From Novosphingobium sediminis (GTDB lineage: Bacteria > Pseudomonadota > Alphaproteobacteria > Sphingomonadales > Sphingomonadaceae): a DNA stretch of 64,000 bases. The position numbers were made by a program, and so were the translations under genes. The notes under the pieces were generated by a model that saw nothing but the letters and a program-made list of their open reading frames with translations, was not told the origin of the DNA and searched no databases. Where the stretch lies: contig NZ_BJYR01000020.1 of NCBI RefSeq assembly GCF_007991615.1, positions 62,001-126,000 on the forward strand, written 5' to 3'. This document shows positions 43,305-51,970 of the stretch, piece after piece; the stretch's first letter is position 1, and every line of letters starts with the position of its first letter.

Positions 43305-43327
43305 ACCTTACCCCACCAACCTAACTT

Positions 43328-43414
43328 CGTCATTGCGAGCGTAGCGAAGCAATCCAGAGCGTGCGTGCTCATCCGCTCTGGATTGCTTCGTCGCTACGCT
43401 CCTCGCGGGTGACG
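43328..43414. repeat. Palindromic intergenic element, copy 4 (asymmetric)
   Basis: The left arm 43328-43361 matches copy 1. The right arm 43374-43414 has the same extra-base variation (TTCGTCGCTACGCTCCTCGC) as copy 3, so the outer pairing is interrupted. It lies between the convergent TIM-barrel and S10 peptidase genes. Confidence 0.88.
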
Positions 43415-43431
43415 AGGTGGGGTGCGTAAAC

Positions 43432-45024
43432 TCACCGCGCCTTCACAAACGCCGCCACATCATCATGCAGCGCCTTGAGCGAATCCTCGTGCGCATAGAC
43501 CATGTGGCCGCTGGGGTAATACTTGTACGAGATGTTGCCGCGCAGGTTCTCGGGGACCGGCAGGTGGCGCATCTGGAACCGCCCCTCGAAATAGGGCGTC
43601 GCGGTGTCGTAATAACCGCCGAGCACCATCACCCGCAGCGTCGGGTTGGTCTTCAGCGTAAAGGCCAGATCGGGCAGCAGGTTTGCCGCACCGTCCACGG
43701 CGTAACCGGCGCCCGGCGGGGTGTGCTTGAGATCCCAGTCACCCACGTTGGCGAAGAGCTTGAACGCCTTGCCCGCGCCATAGCCAAGCTTGCCGCGCGC
43801 ATAATCGTTGAACGCCGAGACATAGGCTGAGCTGATCGCGGTGGACTGCGGATCGTAGTCCGCCTCCTTGCTCAGCACGTCGAGGCTCGGCCCGGCAAAG
43901 CGCGTATCGAGCCGGCCCACGGTCTGCCCGGTCTCGTCCATCAGGTTGCGGTTGAACTGACCGAGATTGACCCGGAGGTTGGAGCGCAGGATGTAGGCCG
44001 GGGTCAGGCCGGTATAGCGCGCCAGCTTTTCGGCAATCGCCTGCTTGCGGTCCGCCGGAAGGTCGTTCCCCTCGATCAGTGCGGCGGCATATTCGCCGGT
44101 CGCGAAGCGCTCTGCCTCTGCAAGGAACGGCTCCAGCTCAGCCGGGCGGCCACCGGGCACGCGGTTGTGATACCATGCGGTCGCCGCATAAGTCGGCAGC
44201 GTAATGATATAGGGCAGGTCGTTGCCGGGGTTCCACTGCGGCGCATCGGCCCAGAAATCGAACGCCAGCGTCGTCGAGAGCAGCATGATGCCGTTGAGAT
44301 CGACCGCATCCGTCCCCTGCAGCCGCGCCGCCAGCGCAACCGCGCGCGGCGTGCCATAGCTTTCGCCGAAGAGGTAGCGCGGCGAATTCCAGCGCTGGTA
44401 CTTGCTGAGGAACTGCTTGATGAAATCGGCGAAGGCGTAGACGTCCTGGTCGATGCCGTAGAACGCCTTCTCCTTGTCCTTCCCCGCAATCCGGCTGAAG
44501 CCCGCCCCCGGCGCATCGATGAACACGAGGTCCGCCACATCGAGCGGGCTCTCGCCATTATCGACCACCTTGTAGGGCGCCGGGGCGGTGTGGCTGCCGT
44601 CTGCCGTTACCACGCGGCGCGGGCCGAACGCGCCCATGTGGAGCCACACGGTGGAGGAACCCGGCCCGCCGTTGAACACGAACAGGATCGGGCGGTCCGC
44701 GGCGGGCGCGCCTTTCTTGAAATAGGCGGTGTAGAACATCGAGGCTTCGGCAGGAGCCTCGTCATCGGCCTTGGGCTTCGCTGCATCATCCCAGCCCTTG
44801 GCATGCACGACGAGCGTGCCCGCCATCGCCTTGTAGTCGATCCGCTGCCCACGCACCGTAACCGAGCCCTCGCTCGCCACTTCCTCAGGCTGGAACAGCG
44901 CAGCGGGTGCCGCCTTGGCCGCTTCGGCAGGCTTGGCTGCATCGGTAGCCTTGTCTGCCGCCAGTGCCGCCGTGCTCAGCCCGAATGCCAGAGCCAATGC
45001 CGAAATACCCCGAAGCAACCGCAT
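43432..45024 (-). CDS. S10-family serine carboxypeptidase-like protein, secreted
   Basis: A 530-residue alpha/beta-hydrolase of the S10 carboxypeptidase type. A signal peptide (MRLLRGISALALAFGLSTAALAA) is followed by an Ala/Lys-rich linker. FNGGPGSS is the oxyanion region, GESYG holds the nucleophile Ser, and GGYYDTATP and YPSGHMVY contain the Asp and His. The ATG at 45024 is favoured by GAGG six bases upstream; an ATG at 45036 is possible. Expected in the periplasm. Whether it acts on peptides or esters is open; it does not obviously belong to the catabolic units. Confidence 0.9.
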   Translation of the reverse strand: MRLLRGISALALAFGLSTAALAADKATDAAKPAEAAKAAPAALFQPEEVASEGSVTVRGQRIDYKAMAGTLVVHAKGWDDAAKPKADDEAPAEASMFYTAYFKKGAPAADRPILFVFNGGPGSSTVWLHMGAFGPRRVVTADGSHTAPAPYKVVDNGESPLDVADLVFIDAPGAGFSRIAGKDKEKAFYGIDQDVYAFADFIKQFLSKYQRWNSPRYLFGESYGTPRAVALAARLQGTDAVDLNGIMLLSTTLAFDFWADAPQWNPGNDLPYIITLPTYAATAWYHNRVPGGRPAELEPFLAEAERFATGEYAAALIEGNDLPADRKQAIAEKLARYTGLTPAYILRSNLRVNLGQFNRNLMDETGQTVGRLDTRFAGPSLDVLSKEADYDPQSTAISSAYVSAFNDYARGKLGYGAGKAFKLFANVGDWDLKHTPPGAGYAVDGAANLLPDLAFTLKTNPTLRVMVLGGYYDTATPYFEGRFQMRHLPVPENLRGNISYKYYPSGHMVYAHEDSLKALHDDVAAFVKAR

Positions 45025-45148
45025 GAAACGCCTCATCCGCAAACAGGAAACCGGCGCGGGTGGTTGCACCGCGCCGGTCGATTGTCCAGCGATTGCAAGG
45101 GCAAGGGCGTGCAAAAGCGCACTGCCCTAGCCGTTATCAGCCTCCCCC

Positions 45149-45270
45149 AACCGCTCATGCTGAGCTTGTCGAAGCATCATACCCGACGGCCGCGCCAGCA
45201 CCCCCTTCGGCTGGCTGCTTGCAGCAGCCGCTCAGGACATGCTTCGACAAGCTCAGGGTGAGCGAGGTTG
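45149..45270. repeat. Palindromic repeat, CTGAGCTTGTCGAAG family, copy 3, with insert
   Basis: Arms about 45149-45177 and 45239-45270 pair through GAGCTTGTCGAAGCAT and its complement. The loop is enlarged by a module at 45203-45236 beginning CCCTTCGGCTGGCTGCTTGC. Nearly the same module interrupts palindrome copy 2 at 16009-16043. The element lies between divergently read S10 and NmrA genes. Confidence 0.85.
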
Positions 45271-45298
45271 GGAGGAGGTCCGAAAGTTGGCCAGTCAA

Positions 45299-46231
45299 TT
45301 ACCCCGCCGAAGGCCGGTGCGCGGTGTCGGACCAGTCCTGCCGCGCCACCCACTGCGCCAGCGTTTCCAGTTCGATCCCCGGCAGGCGCTCCATCATCGC
45401 CTCGGTGTTGACTTCAAACGGCTTGGTCGGCGCATTGTTGTTGTAGTTGTAGAACGCTGCAATCCCCGCCGCGAAGGGCTTGCGCTCCGCCTCGGCCATC
45501 GAATCGCCCAGCGCGCCGACCAGCAGATCGCCGAATTCTTCCGGCGTGCAGGGATCGTACTTGATGGTGTGGCCAAAGTGATCGGACAGGATCTGCGCGA
45601 CCTGCGGCGGCAGCAGGCGCTCCGGTCCGCCGATGTTCATCCACGTGCCTTCCATGTCCGGCCGGTCCATCGCATGGATCATGATCTTGGCGACGTCGTC
45701 GAGGCTGATCCAGTTAGCGCCCAGCGTCGGCTTGTGCGGATAGACGTAGCGCTTTTCGTGGACGATGAACGGACGCGCCCAGTTCGTCAGCAGGTTGTCC
45801 ATGAACAGCACCGAGCCGAACACGGTGGCCGGTACGCCCGAGCGGAACAGCGCGTTGATGCCCGCGGTGTTGCCGGCATAGGTGAAGGCATCGCCCGGCT
45901 TGTCCGGGATCCAGCTTGAGGTGTTCCACACGAAGCGCTTGGCATCGACTTCCTTCGCCGCCTCGCCGATCCAGCCGGCGAGTTCGGCGCGGGAATCGCG
46001 CAGCTGGAGCGGGTGATTGTAGAATACCGCGTCCGAGCCCTCGAGCGCCTTGGTGTAGGTCTTGCGGTCGTAAAGATCGATCACGCGGGTTTCGATGTCA
46101 GCGTTAGTCGGCCCGAGATCGGGCTTTTCATTGCGCGACAGCGCGCGGACCTGATGCCCTGCGGCGACCAACTGACGCACTTGTGCCAGCCCTTGCCGAC
46201 CGGTTGCGCCCACGACGGATACCAGTGCCAT
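45299..46231 (-). CDS. NmrA-like NAD(P)-binding protein (atypical SDR)
   Basis: A 310-residue NmrA-type protein with VVGATGRQGLAQVRQL at the N-terminus, WNTSSWIPDKPGDAFTYAGNT and a C-terminal LAQWVARQDWSD. It is a paralogue of 35626-36576. Last gene of a unit with SDR, thiolase and DUF35 genes, 63 bases after the SDR. Cofactor binding is clear; reductase versus regulatory role is not. Confidence 0.85.
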   Translation of the reverse strand: MALVSVVGATGRQGLAQVRQLVAAGHQVRALSRNEKPDLGPTNADIETRVIDLYDRKTYTKALEGSDAVFYNHPLQLRDSRAELAGWIGEAAKEVDAKRFVWNTSSWIPDKPGDAFTYAGNTAGINALFRSGVPATVFGSVLFMDNLLTNWARPFIVHEKRYVYPHKPTLGANWISLDDVAKIMIHAMDRPDMEGTWMNIGGPERLLPPQVAQILSDHFGHTIKYDPCTPEEFGDLLVGALGDSMAEAERKPFAAGIAAFYNYNNNAPTKPFEVNTEAMMERLPGIELETLAQWVARQDWSDTAHRPSAG

Positions 46232-46294
46232 TTCGCATCTCTCCTTGGATGGGGCCGCCCGGCTCTGTGGCCGGTGCAGCCGGAATGATTGGGC

Positions 46295-47065
46295 CTAGCT
46301 GCGGATCGCGCTGGCTCCGTCGACATTGAGATCGGTCCCGCTGGTGAAGCTCGAATCCTCGCAGCTCAAAAACAGGATTGCCCGCGCGACTTCGTCGGGC
46401 TCGCCCACGCGGCCCATCGGGTGCGCGGAGGCCATCACCGCCTCGATCTGCTCTGGCGTGGCGCCGCCCGCATTGAGGTAGCGGCCATACATCGGCGTGC
46501 GGATCGCGCCCGGATGCACGGTGTTGGCGCGGATCTTCAGTCCCCGTTCGGCGCAATCGAGAGCCACGGTCTTGGTGAGGTGCGTGACGCCAGCCTTGGA
46601 TGCGCAATAGGCCGCCATGTTGCCCGAAGCGCGGTGAGCCAGCATCGAGCCGACATTGACGATCGTCGCGTTCTCGCCCGAGGCGGCAAGTGCCGGGATC
46701 GCCGCGCGGCAACCGTAGAACGAGCCGGTCAGGTTGATATCGATATGGCGGTGCCAGCTATCGAGATCGACATCGACGGTGTTCCCCGGTTCCGAAATGC
46801 CGGCGATATTGCACAGCGTCGTCAGCTTGCCGAAGCGCGCCAGCGTGGCCGCAACCGCCGCTTCCCACTGTTCCAGATTGCGCACATCGAGCTGCACGGC
46901 ATCGGCATTGGGTCCGAGCTTTGCGGCATGGGCCTTGGCCTTTTCGAGCTGAAGATCGCCCAGCATGACGCTGCCGCCCTCTGCCACGAACAGCTCAGCA
47001 ACCGTTCCGCCGATCCCTTCCGCACCGCCCGAAATGAGCGCGACCTTGCCGGTCATCTTCCCCAT
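46295..47065 (-). CDS. Short-chain dehydrogenase/reductase (SDR)
   Basis: A 256-residue SDR with SGGAEGIG at 12-19, CNIAGI in place of NNAG, and YCASK. The start at 47065 is an ATG three bases after the thiolase stop; a TTG just upstream is possible. Coupling to the thiolase and DUF35 genes suggests action on an acyl-CoA, such as 3-hydroxyacyl-CoA dehydrogenation. Substrate unknown. Confidence 0.88.
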   Translation of the reverse strand: MGKMTGKVALISGGAEGIGGTVAELFVAEGGSVMLGDLQLEKAKAHAAKLGPNADAVQLDVRNLEQWEAAVAATLARFGKLTTLCNIAGISEPGNTVDVDLDSWHRHIDINLTGSFYGCRAAIPALAASGENATIVNVGSMLAHRASGNMAAYCASKAGVTHLTKTVALDCAERGLKIRANTVHPGAIRTPMYGRYLNAGGATPEQIEAVMASAHPMGRVGEPDEVARAILFLSCEDSSFTSGTDLNVDGASAIRS

Positions 47066-47068
47066 CAA

Positions 47069-48214
47069 TCAGCGCTCCAGAATGCAGACGCCGGAAAGGC
47101 CCGGTGCGCCATAGACGTGGCTGTAGGCGGTCTTGGGTGAGCCCGGGACCTGCCGCCCGCCGCCGCGTCCGCGCAGCTGCACGGTGTTTTCGTAGACCTG
47201 ACGCAGGCCCGAGGCGCCGATGGGTTCGCCGCAGGCGAGGCAGCCGCCATCTGTGTTGACCGGGAGCTTGCCGGTCACTTCGGTGCGGCCTTCGCGGAGC
47301 CACTGCTCCTGATCGCCATCCTTGCAGAAGCCGTTCTCGGCCATGTGCATGATCTCGGCGCCGGATTCGGTATCCTGCAACTGAGCGACGGAGATGTCCT
47401 CCGGCCCGATCCCGGCCTGCTCGAACGCAGCCTTCGAGGCGAGGATCGTCGGCTTGCCGCCGTTGTCGATATCAACCGAAGGCGCGAACACCTCGAACGA
47501 GCCCGGCGGGCGGGTGCGCACGGCGACGCTGGCGATCCGGACCGCATCGGCGCCCAATTCGCGCACCTTCTTGCCGCTGGCGAGGATCAGCGCGACAGCA
47601 CCCTCAGCCGGGGCGCAGAACATGTACTTGGTCAGCGGATCGTTCACCATCGGCGAGTTCAGGATCGTTTCCAGATCGACCGGCGAACGCCGCCAGGCGT
47701 GATCGGCATGGACACCGTTGCGGAACGCCTTCTCGGCAACGCGGCCCAACGTTTCGCGGCTGATGCCGTGGAGCTGCATGTAGCGCTGGATCTTGAGCGC
47801 GAAGAACTGCGTCGTCAGCATCATGCCGGTCTGGCCGTACCATTCGGGCAGGCCATACTCGCGGGGCTTCGCGTTGAACGCGCCGCGCGGGTGCTTGTCG
47901 AAGCCGACCGCCAGCGCCACGTCGAACTCACCCGCCGCGATGGCGTTGCGCGCCGAAGCCAGCGCAGAGCCGCCAGTGGCGCAGCCGTTGGCGACATTGA
48001 TGAACGGCAGGCCGGTCAGGCCAAGCTCGTTGACCATGATGTCCGCACTGCCCGCTGCCGCCGAACCGCCATAGGCGCAGCCGACATCGGTCCAGTCGAT
48101 CCCGGCATCGGCCATCGCCTGCCGCACCGCATAAACGCCCTGATCGCGGCCCGAGCGCCCGTCAGTGCGGCCGAAGGGGTGGATGCCCGCCCCGATGATA
48201 TAGACGTCTTCCAT
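47069..48214 (-). CDS. Thiolase-fold protein of the SCP2/Ltp2 type
   Basis: A 381-residue thiolase-superfamily protein. Cys78 in NGCATGG is in the position of the nucleophilic Cys. The usual GHP motif is GEPIGASG (Glu330), and the C-terminal Cys-Gly loop is replaced by YGAPGLSG (Tyr368). These changes resemble lipid-transfer-protein/Ltp2-type thiolases. The ATG at 48214 shares a base with the DUF35 stop (TGATG). Thiolase-DUF35 pairs occur in steroid side-chain retro-aldol cleavage (Ltp2-ChsH2) and archaeal thiolase complexes. Retained Cys78 leaves room for real thiolysis, so aldolase and thiolase are both open. Confidence 0.83.
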   Translation of the reverse strand: MEDVYIIGAGIHPFGRTDGRSGRDQGVYAVRQAMADAGIDWTDVGCAYGGSAAAGSADIMVNELGLTGLPFINVANGCATGGSALASARNAIAAGEFDVALAVGFDKHPRGAFNAKPREYGLPEWYGQTGMMLTTQFFALKIQRYMQLHGISRETLGRVAEKAFRNGVHADHAWRRSPVDLETILNSPMVNDPLTKYMFCAPAEGAVALILASGKKVRELGADAVRIASVAVRTRPPGSFEVFAPSVDIDNGGKPTILASKAAFEQAGIGPEDISVAQLQDTESGAEIMHMAENGFCKDGDQEQWLREGRTEVTGKLPVNTDGGCLACGEPIGASGLRQVYENTVQLRGRGGGRQVPGSPKTAYSHVYGAPGLSGVCILER

Positions 48215-48606
48215 CACGCTTTCTCCGGACGAAACGCATAAGTGGCGCGCGTCGCATCGAACGGTGCGACGACGAATTCCATCGGCATGCCGAGCTTGAG
48301 ATCCTCCAGCACGCAATCAACGATGCGCGTCTCGACGATCACTTCGCCGGGCAGCTCGACATAGCCGAGGAGGTAGGGCTGGAACGGCTCCGGCCCCTCG
48401 AAGGGTTCCTTGGGCTGGAAATCCTGCCGGGTCCACGACCACAGCGTGCCCTTGCGCGACAAGCGGTAGGGCTCGACGCCTTCGGCCGCATCGCCGCTGG
48501 GATAGGGGAACACGATCTTGCCATTGGGCAGCCGTCCGCCGAGCAGCGCCGGCTCGGCCTCGTTGGTCCACAAGTTCTCGGCAATGGGCTGGAGCAGCTG
48601 CGTCAT
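48214..48606 (-). CDS. DUF35 OB-fold protein lacking zinc-ribbon cysteines
   Basis: A 130-residue DUF35/OB-fold acyl-CoA-associated protein. The N-terminal helix (LLQPIAENLWTNEAEP) and LSRKGTLWSWTRQDFQPKEPF, then FQPYLLGYVELPGEVIVETRI, are typical. In most members a zinc ribbon with four Cys precedes LSxxGxLxS; here that segment (GGRLPNGKIVFPYPSG) has no Cys. The ATG at 48606 gives normal length. CCTAGCATTTTC (complement of 48694-48705) lies about 90 bases upstream. It likely pairs with the thiolase at 47069. Confidence 0.85.
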   Translation of the reverse strand: MTQLLQPIAENLWTNEAEPALLGGRLPNGKIVFPYPSGDAAEGVEPYRLSRKGTLWSWTRQDFQPKEPFEGPEPFQPYLLGYVELPGEVIVETRIVDCVLEDLKLGMPMEFVVAPFDATRATYAFRPEKA

Positions 48607-48791
48607 AGGGCCTTTCCCGTGGGTCGGTCCGGCAGGGCCGGATCCTCTTATTGGCAGGCATCGTGGCACCAAAGGCTGGGAGCGACGACAATTGAAAATG
48701 CTAGGCGGACTGCAAGCTGCCCTCCCCCTTTGTGTTAGTCGCCCCCGCCGCACGGAATGCCTAGCCCTTGGCAAAAGAAGGAGCGGGCGTC

Positions 48792-50081
48792 TTGGGAGAG
48801 CATCGCCGTTACCGACAGTTCGTGCTCGCCGTGATCACCTTCGGCGGCATGCTGAACATCGCCGATCGGCTGATCCTTTCGATCATGCTGGAGGACATCA
48901 AGCACGCCTTCACGCTGAGCGACACCGAGATCGGGCTCATCACCGGCTTCGCCTTCACGCTGCTCTATGTCGTCTGCGGCCTGCCGCTTGCATGGCTGGC
49001 AGACCGCATGAGCCGCCCGCTCATCATCGCGGTTTCCATCGCCACGTGGAGCCTGATGACCGCGCTCTGCGGCATGGCGACGGGGTTCTGGACGTTCTTC
49101 CTCGCCCGCATGGGCGTGGGCATCGGCGAATCGGGCAGCGGCCCGGCGGGCACGTCGCTCCTCACCCAGACCTTCAAGGGCCACGAACTTGGCCGCGCAA
49201 TGGGCATCTACTTCCTCGGCCCCACGCTGGGCACGGCGGCGGGCCTGATCCTTGGCGGGGTGCTGGCCCATACGGTCGGCTGGCGGATGACGTTCCTGCT
49301 GCTCGGCATTCCAGGCATTCTCTTCGCGCTGTTCGTTTTCATGACGGTGAAGGAGCCCGGCGGCCGCCCGATCCCGCCCAAGGTGAGCCTTGCCGAAGGC
49401 CTCACAGCTTGGTTCACCGGCATTCGCGCCCTCCTTGCCAACCGCGTGTTCCTTGCCGCGTCGGCCGCGTTCGGCTGCATGATCGTGACGGGCTACGGCT
49501 TTGCGACGTGGCTGGCGGCGATCATGCTGCGCGGATTTCATGTCTCGACCGCAGATGTCGGGTTCTATCTCGGCCTTGCCTTCGTCCTTGGCGGCATCCC
49601 GGGGCCCTTGCTGGGCGGCTACCTCACCGACTGGCTGGTCCGGCGCGACGCGCGCTGGCGCGCCTGGCTCCCCGCGATCGCCACACTGGGCTGCCTGCCG
49701 ATCTACCTCGCCGCGCTGCTCAGCACCAATTTCTGGACTTTCCTCGGCCTGTTTTCCTGTGGCTACCTCGTGTTCCTCACCGCGCAGGCGCCCACAGTTT
49801 CGCTGATCCAGCTCGCAGTGCGTCCGGACGAGCGCGCGATGGCGATGGCGGTCGCGATGATCTTCAACAACCTGATCGGACAGGCGCTCGGGCTGTTCTT
49901 GATCGGCCTTGCCAGCACCAGCCTGACGCCCACGTTCGGCCCGCAGGCGCTCACCTGGGCGCTGATCGGCGTGAGCGCCGCCTTCGCCGTGCCCGCCGCC
50001 TTCTTTTATCTCTACGCGGCGGGCGGCATGGCCAAGGGTCCCCTCAAAATGATGAATAGCCCCGACTCTTCGCAGGCGTAG
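48792..50081 (+). CDS. MFS transporter
   Basis: A roughly 429-residue major-facilitator permease with about 12 hydrophobic segments. The cytoplasmic loop motif after helix 2 is WLADRMSR. Inner-membrane protein. No ATG is available near the start; a TTG at 48792 is chosen because AAGGAG lies eight bases upstream, with a TTG at 48768 as alternative. It resembles sphingomonad permeases next to aromatic-acid or terpenoid catabolic genes. It lies 31 bases before a Rieske oxygenase, so may import its substrate. Confidence 0.88.
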   Translation: MGEHRRYRQFVLAVITFGGMLNIADRLILSIMLEDIKHAFTLSDTEIGLITGFAFTLLYVVCGLPLAWLADRMSRPLIIAVSIATWSLMTALCGMATGFWTFFLARMGVGIGESGSGPAGTSLLTQTFKGHELGRAMGIYFLGPTLGTAAGLILGGVLAHTVGWRMTFLLLGIPGILFALFVFMTVKEPGGRPIPPKVSLAEGLTAWFTGIRALLANRVFLAASAAFGCMIVTGYGFATWLAAIMLRGFHVSTADVGFYLGLAFVLGGIPGPLLGGYLTDWLVRRDARWRAWLPAIATLGCLPIYLAALLSTNFWTFLGLFSCGYLVFLTAQAPTVSLIQLAVRPDERAMAMAVAMIFNNLIGQALGLFLIGLASTSLTPTFGPQALTWALIGVSAAFAVPAAFFYLYAAGGMAKGPLKMMNSPDSSQA

Positions 50082-50112
50082 ACTGCCCCCAAGTCCAAGG
50101 GAGAGCGGACAA

Positions 50113-51687
50113 ATGGTGGAAACCAAGACCGGGCACGACCGCACAGCAGGCGTGACCTACCTCGATGTGATCAAGGCCGACAAGGTTGCACCGCCGCCGG
50201 TCTATCTGGAGGAATCGCCCTATCCCGGCGGCGTCACCAAGGTCGCCACGCACCGCTACTGGAGCAAGGAAGAGCACGAGCGCGAAGTCGAGCGGCTGTG
50301 GAAGCGTGTGTGGCAGATGGCCTGCCATGAGGACGACATCCCCAACGTCGGCGACACTTACGTTTACGAAATCGCCAGCCTCTCCTTCATCATCGTCCGC
50401 AATGCCCCCGGCGATGGCCCCGGCGCGGTCAAGGCTTTCCCGAACGCCTGCCTCCACCGCGGCCGCCAGCTCTGCGAAGCGCACCGCAAGGGCCAGAAGG
50501 TGCTGCGCTGCCCGTTCCACGGCTGGTCGTGGCACCTCGATGGCAAGCTCAAGGAAGTGCCCAGCCATTGGGATTTCCCCAGCGTAACCGAAGAAGAATA
50601 TTCGCTCCCCGCGATTTCGGTCGGCCACTGGGGTGGGTTCGTGTTCATCAATCCGGATCCGAACGCAGAGCCGCTCGCGGACTTCCTCGGCGATATCGAC
50701 CGCCACTTCTCGCTGCCATTCAAGCGCCGCTACAAGGCCGCGCATATGGTGAAGCGCCTGCCGTGCAACTGGAAGGTGGCGCAGGAAGCATTCATGGAAT
50801 CCTACCATGTCGTCGGCACGCACCCTGAACTGCTGCCGATGTTCCTCGATACCGGTTCGAAGTACGATGTCTGGCCCAACATCAGCCGCGCCATGTCCGC
50901 CTCCGGCCCGCCGAGCGCGCACACCGATCTCGATGGTCCCGATCCCAGCGCATTTCCCGAAGGCCAGGCCTTCACCAGCTTCCGTCACCCGCTTTCGCGC
51001 CACGTCTATCGACGGATCGCCGAGAACCGGGTCGAAGTGACACGTCAGGACGGCAAGACCGGCCTGTTCGACATGAGCGGCGCGCACATCGAAGGCGAAG
51101 TCGTCAGCGCCGACGCGCACATGTGCAACTGGATCGGCGGCAAGATTGCGCCGGGTGAGGAAAACATGCCCACCCGCTTCGCCGGCGCCTCGACCGAGGA
51201 TTTCCGCGCCGACGCGGCGCGCGACCGGCGCGAGATGCTGCGCCCGCAGTGGGGCGATTCGATCGACCAGTTCAGTGATGCCGACATGATCGACGCGATC
51301 TTCTATTCGGTGTTCCCGAACCTTCATCCCTGGGCGGATTTCAACCCGATTTTCTACCGCTTCCGGCCTGACGGGGACAACCCCGAGCAGTCGCTCCACG
51401 AGGTGATGTACATGGTGCAGGTGCCCGAGGGCGAGGAGCGCCCGGCACCGGCCAAGTGCACCTTCCTCGATCTGGAGGATGATTACACCAAGGCGACCGA
51501 GTTCGGCAGCTATCTCAACAAGATCTTCAACCAGGACGGGCTCAACCACGCCGCTGTGCAAAAAGGTCTGCACAACCACCCCAAGGGCGAGGTGATTTTC
51601 GCGAGCTATCAGGAAAGCAAGATCCGCGACTTCCACAACAAGCTCAATCTCTGGCTCGATAGCGAGGCCCCGCCCAAGAGCCGGTAA
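50113..51687 (+). CDS. Rieske non-heme iron oxygenase, alpha subunit
   Basis: A 524-residue Rieske oxygenase, the longest of the five. Rieske ligands are Cys113, His115, Cys133 and His136 (CLH...CPFH). The iron site is Glu229, His232 and His237 (MESYHVVGTH). An insertion of roughly 60-80 residues (about 245-350) is absent from the 447- and 436-residue enzymes. TAGACT (50079-50084) may be a minus-10 within the gap from the MFS gene. A strong terminator follows. Probable homo-oligomer; donor proteins absent from the window. Confidence 0.92.
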   Translation: MVETKTGHDRTAGVTYLDVIKADKVAPPPVYLEESPYPGGVTKVATHRYWSKEEHEREVERLWKRVWQMACHEDDIPNVGDTYVYEIASLSFIIVRNAPGDGPGAVKAFPNACLHRGRQLCEAHRKGQKVLRCPFHGWSWHLDGKLKEVPSHWDFPSVTEEEYSLPAISVGHWGGFVFINPDPNAEPLADFLGDIDRHFSLPFKRRYKAAHMVKRLPCNWKVAQEAFMESYHVVGTHPELLPMFLDTGSKYDVWPNISRAMSASGPPSAHTDLDGPDPSAFPEGQAFTSFRHPLSRHVYRRIAENRVEVTRQDGKTGLFDMSGAHIEGEVVSADAHMCNWIGGKIAPGEENMPTRFAGASTEDFRADAARDRREMLRPQWGDSIDQFSDADMIDAIFYSVFPNLHPWADFNPIFYRFRPDGDNPEQSLHEVMYMVQVPEGEERPAPAKCTFLDLEDDYTKATEFGSYLNKIFNQDGLNHAAVQKGLHNHPKGEVIFASYQESKIRDFHNKLNLWLDSEAPPKSR

Positions 51688-51703
51688 GACCTCGACGTCA
51701 AAT

Positions 51704-51734
51704 GCCCCCTCCCGGTGCGTGGGAGGGGGCTTTT
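51704..51734 (+). terminator. Rho-independent terminator after the Rieske gene
   Basis: A perfect 10-bp stem, GCCCCCTCCC (51704-51713) with its complement (51721-51730), has a 7-base loop and is followed by TTTT. It lies 17 bases after the Rieske stop and separates it from the TonB receptor. This is the most classical terminator in the window. Confidence 0.88.
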
Positions 51735-51867
51735 GTGCAGGGCTATCCGGCACGCCTGCCCGCACTGCCTTTGGCGCTGAAACCCCCATATCGGACCCTA
51801 CGGAATCCTTGCGTTTTTGCGGCCACACTGCGCACAAAAACCAGCACCTTGTCACTAATTCTGATAG

Positions 51868-51895
51868 TTGCTGTTAGCCCCCCGCGCCCTAGCTT
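51868..51895 (+). promoter_or_regulatory. Possible sigma-70-type promoter of the TonB receptor gene
   Basis: TTGCTG (51868-51873), a 16-base spacer and TAGCTT (51890-51895) form a promoter-like pair 75 bases before the TonB-receptor start. The same TTGCTG with 17-base spacing occurs ahead of the ligase gene at 62625. No experimental support. Confidence 0.35.
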
Positions 51896-51970
51896 AGCGT
51901 CTGGGATTGTGGGCGCAAAATCACGCAAAAACAGCACGATATGCGCCGACAGAAAGTTGGGAGGATTGCT

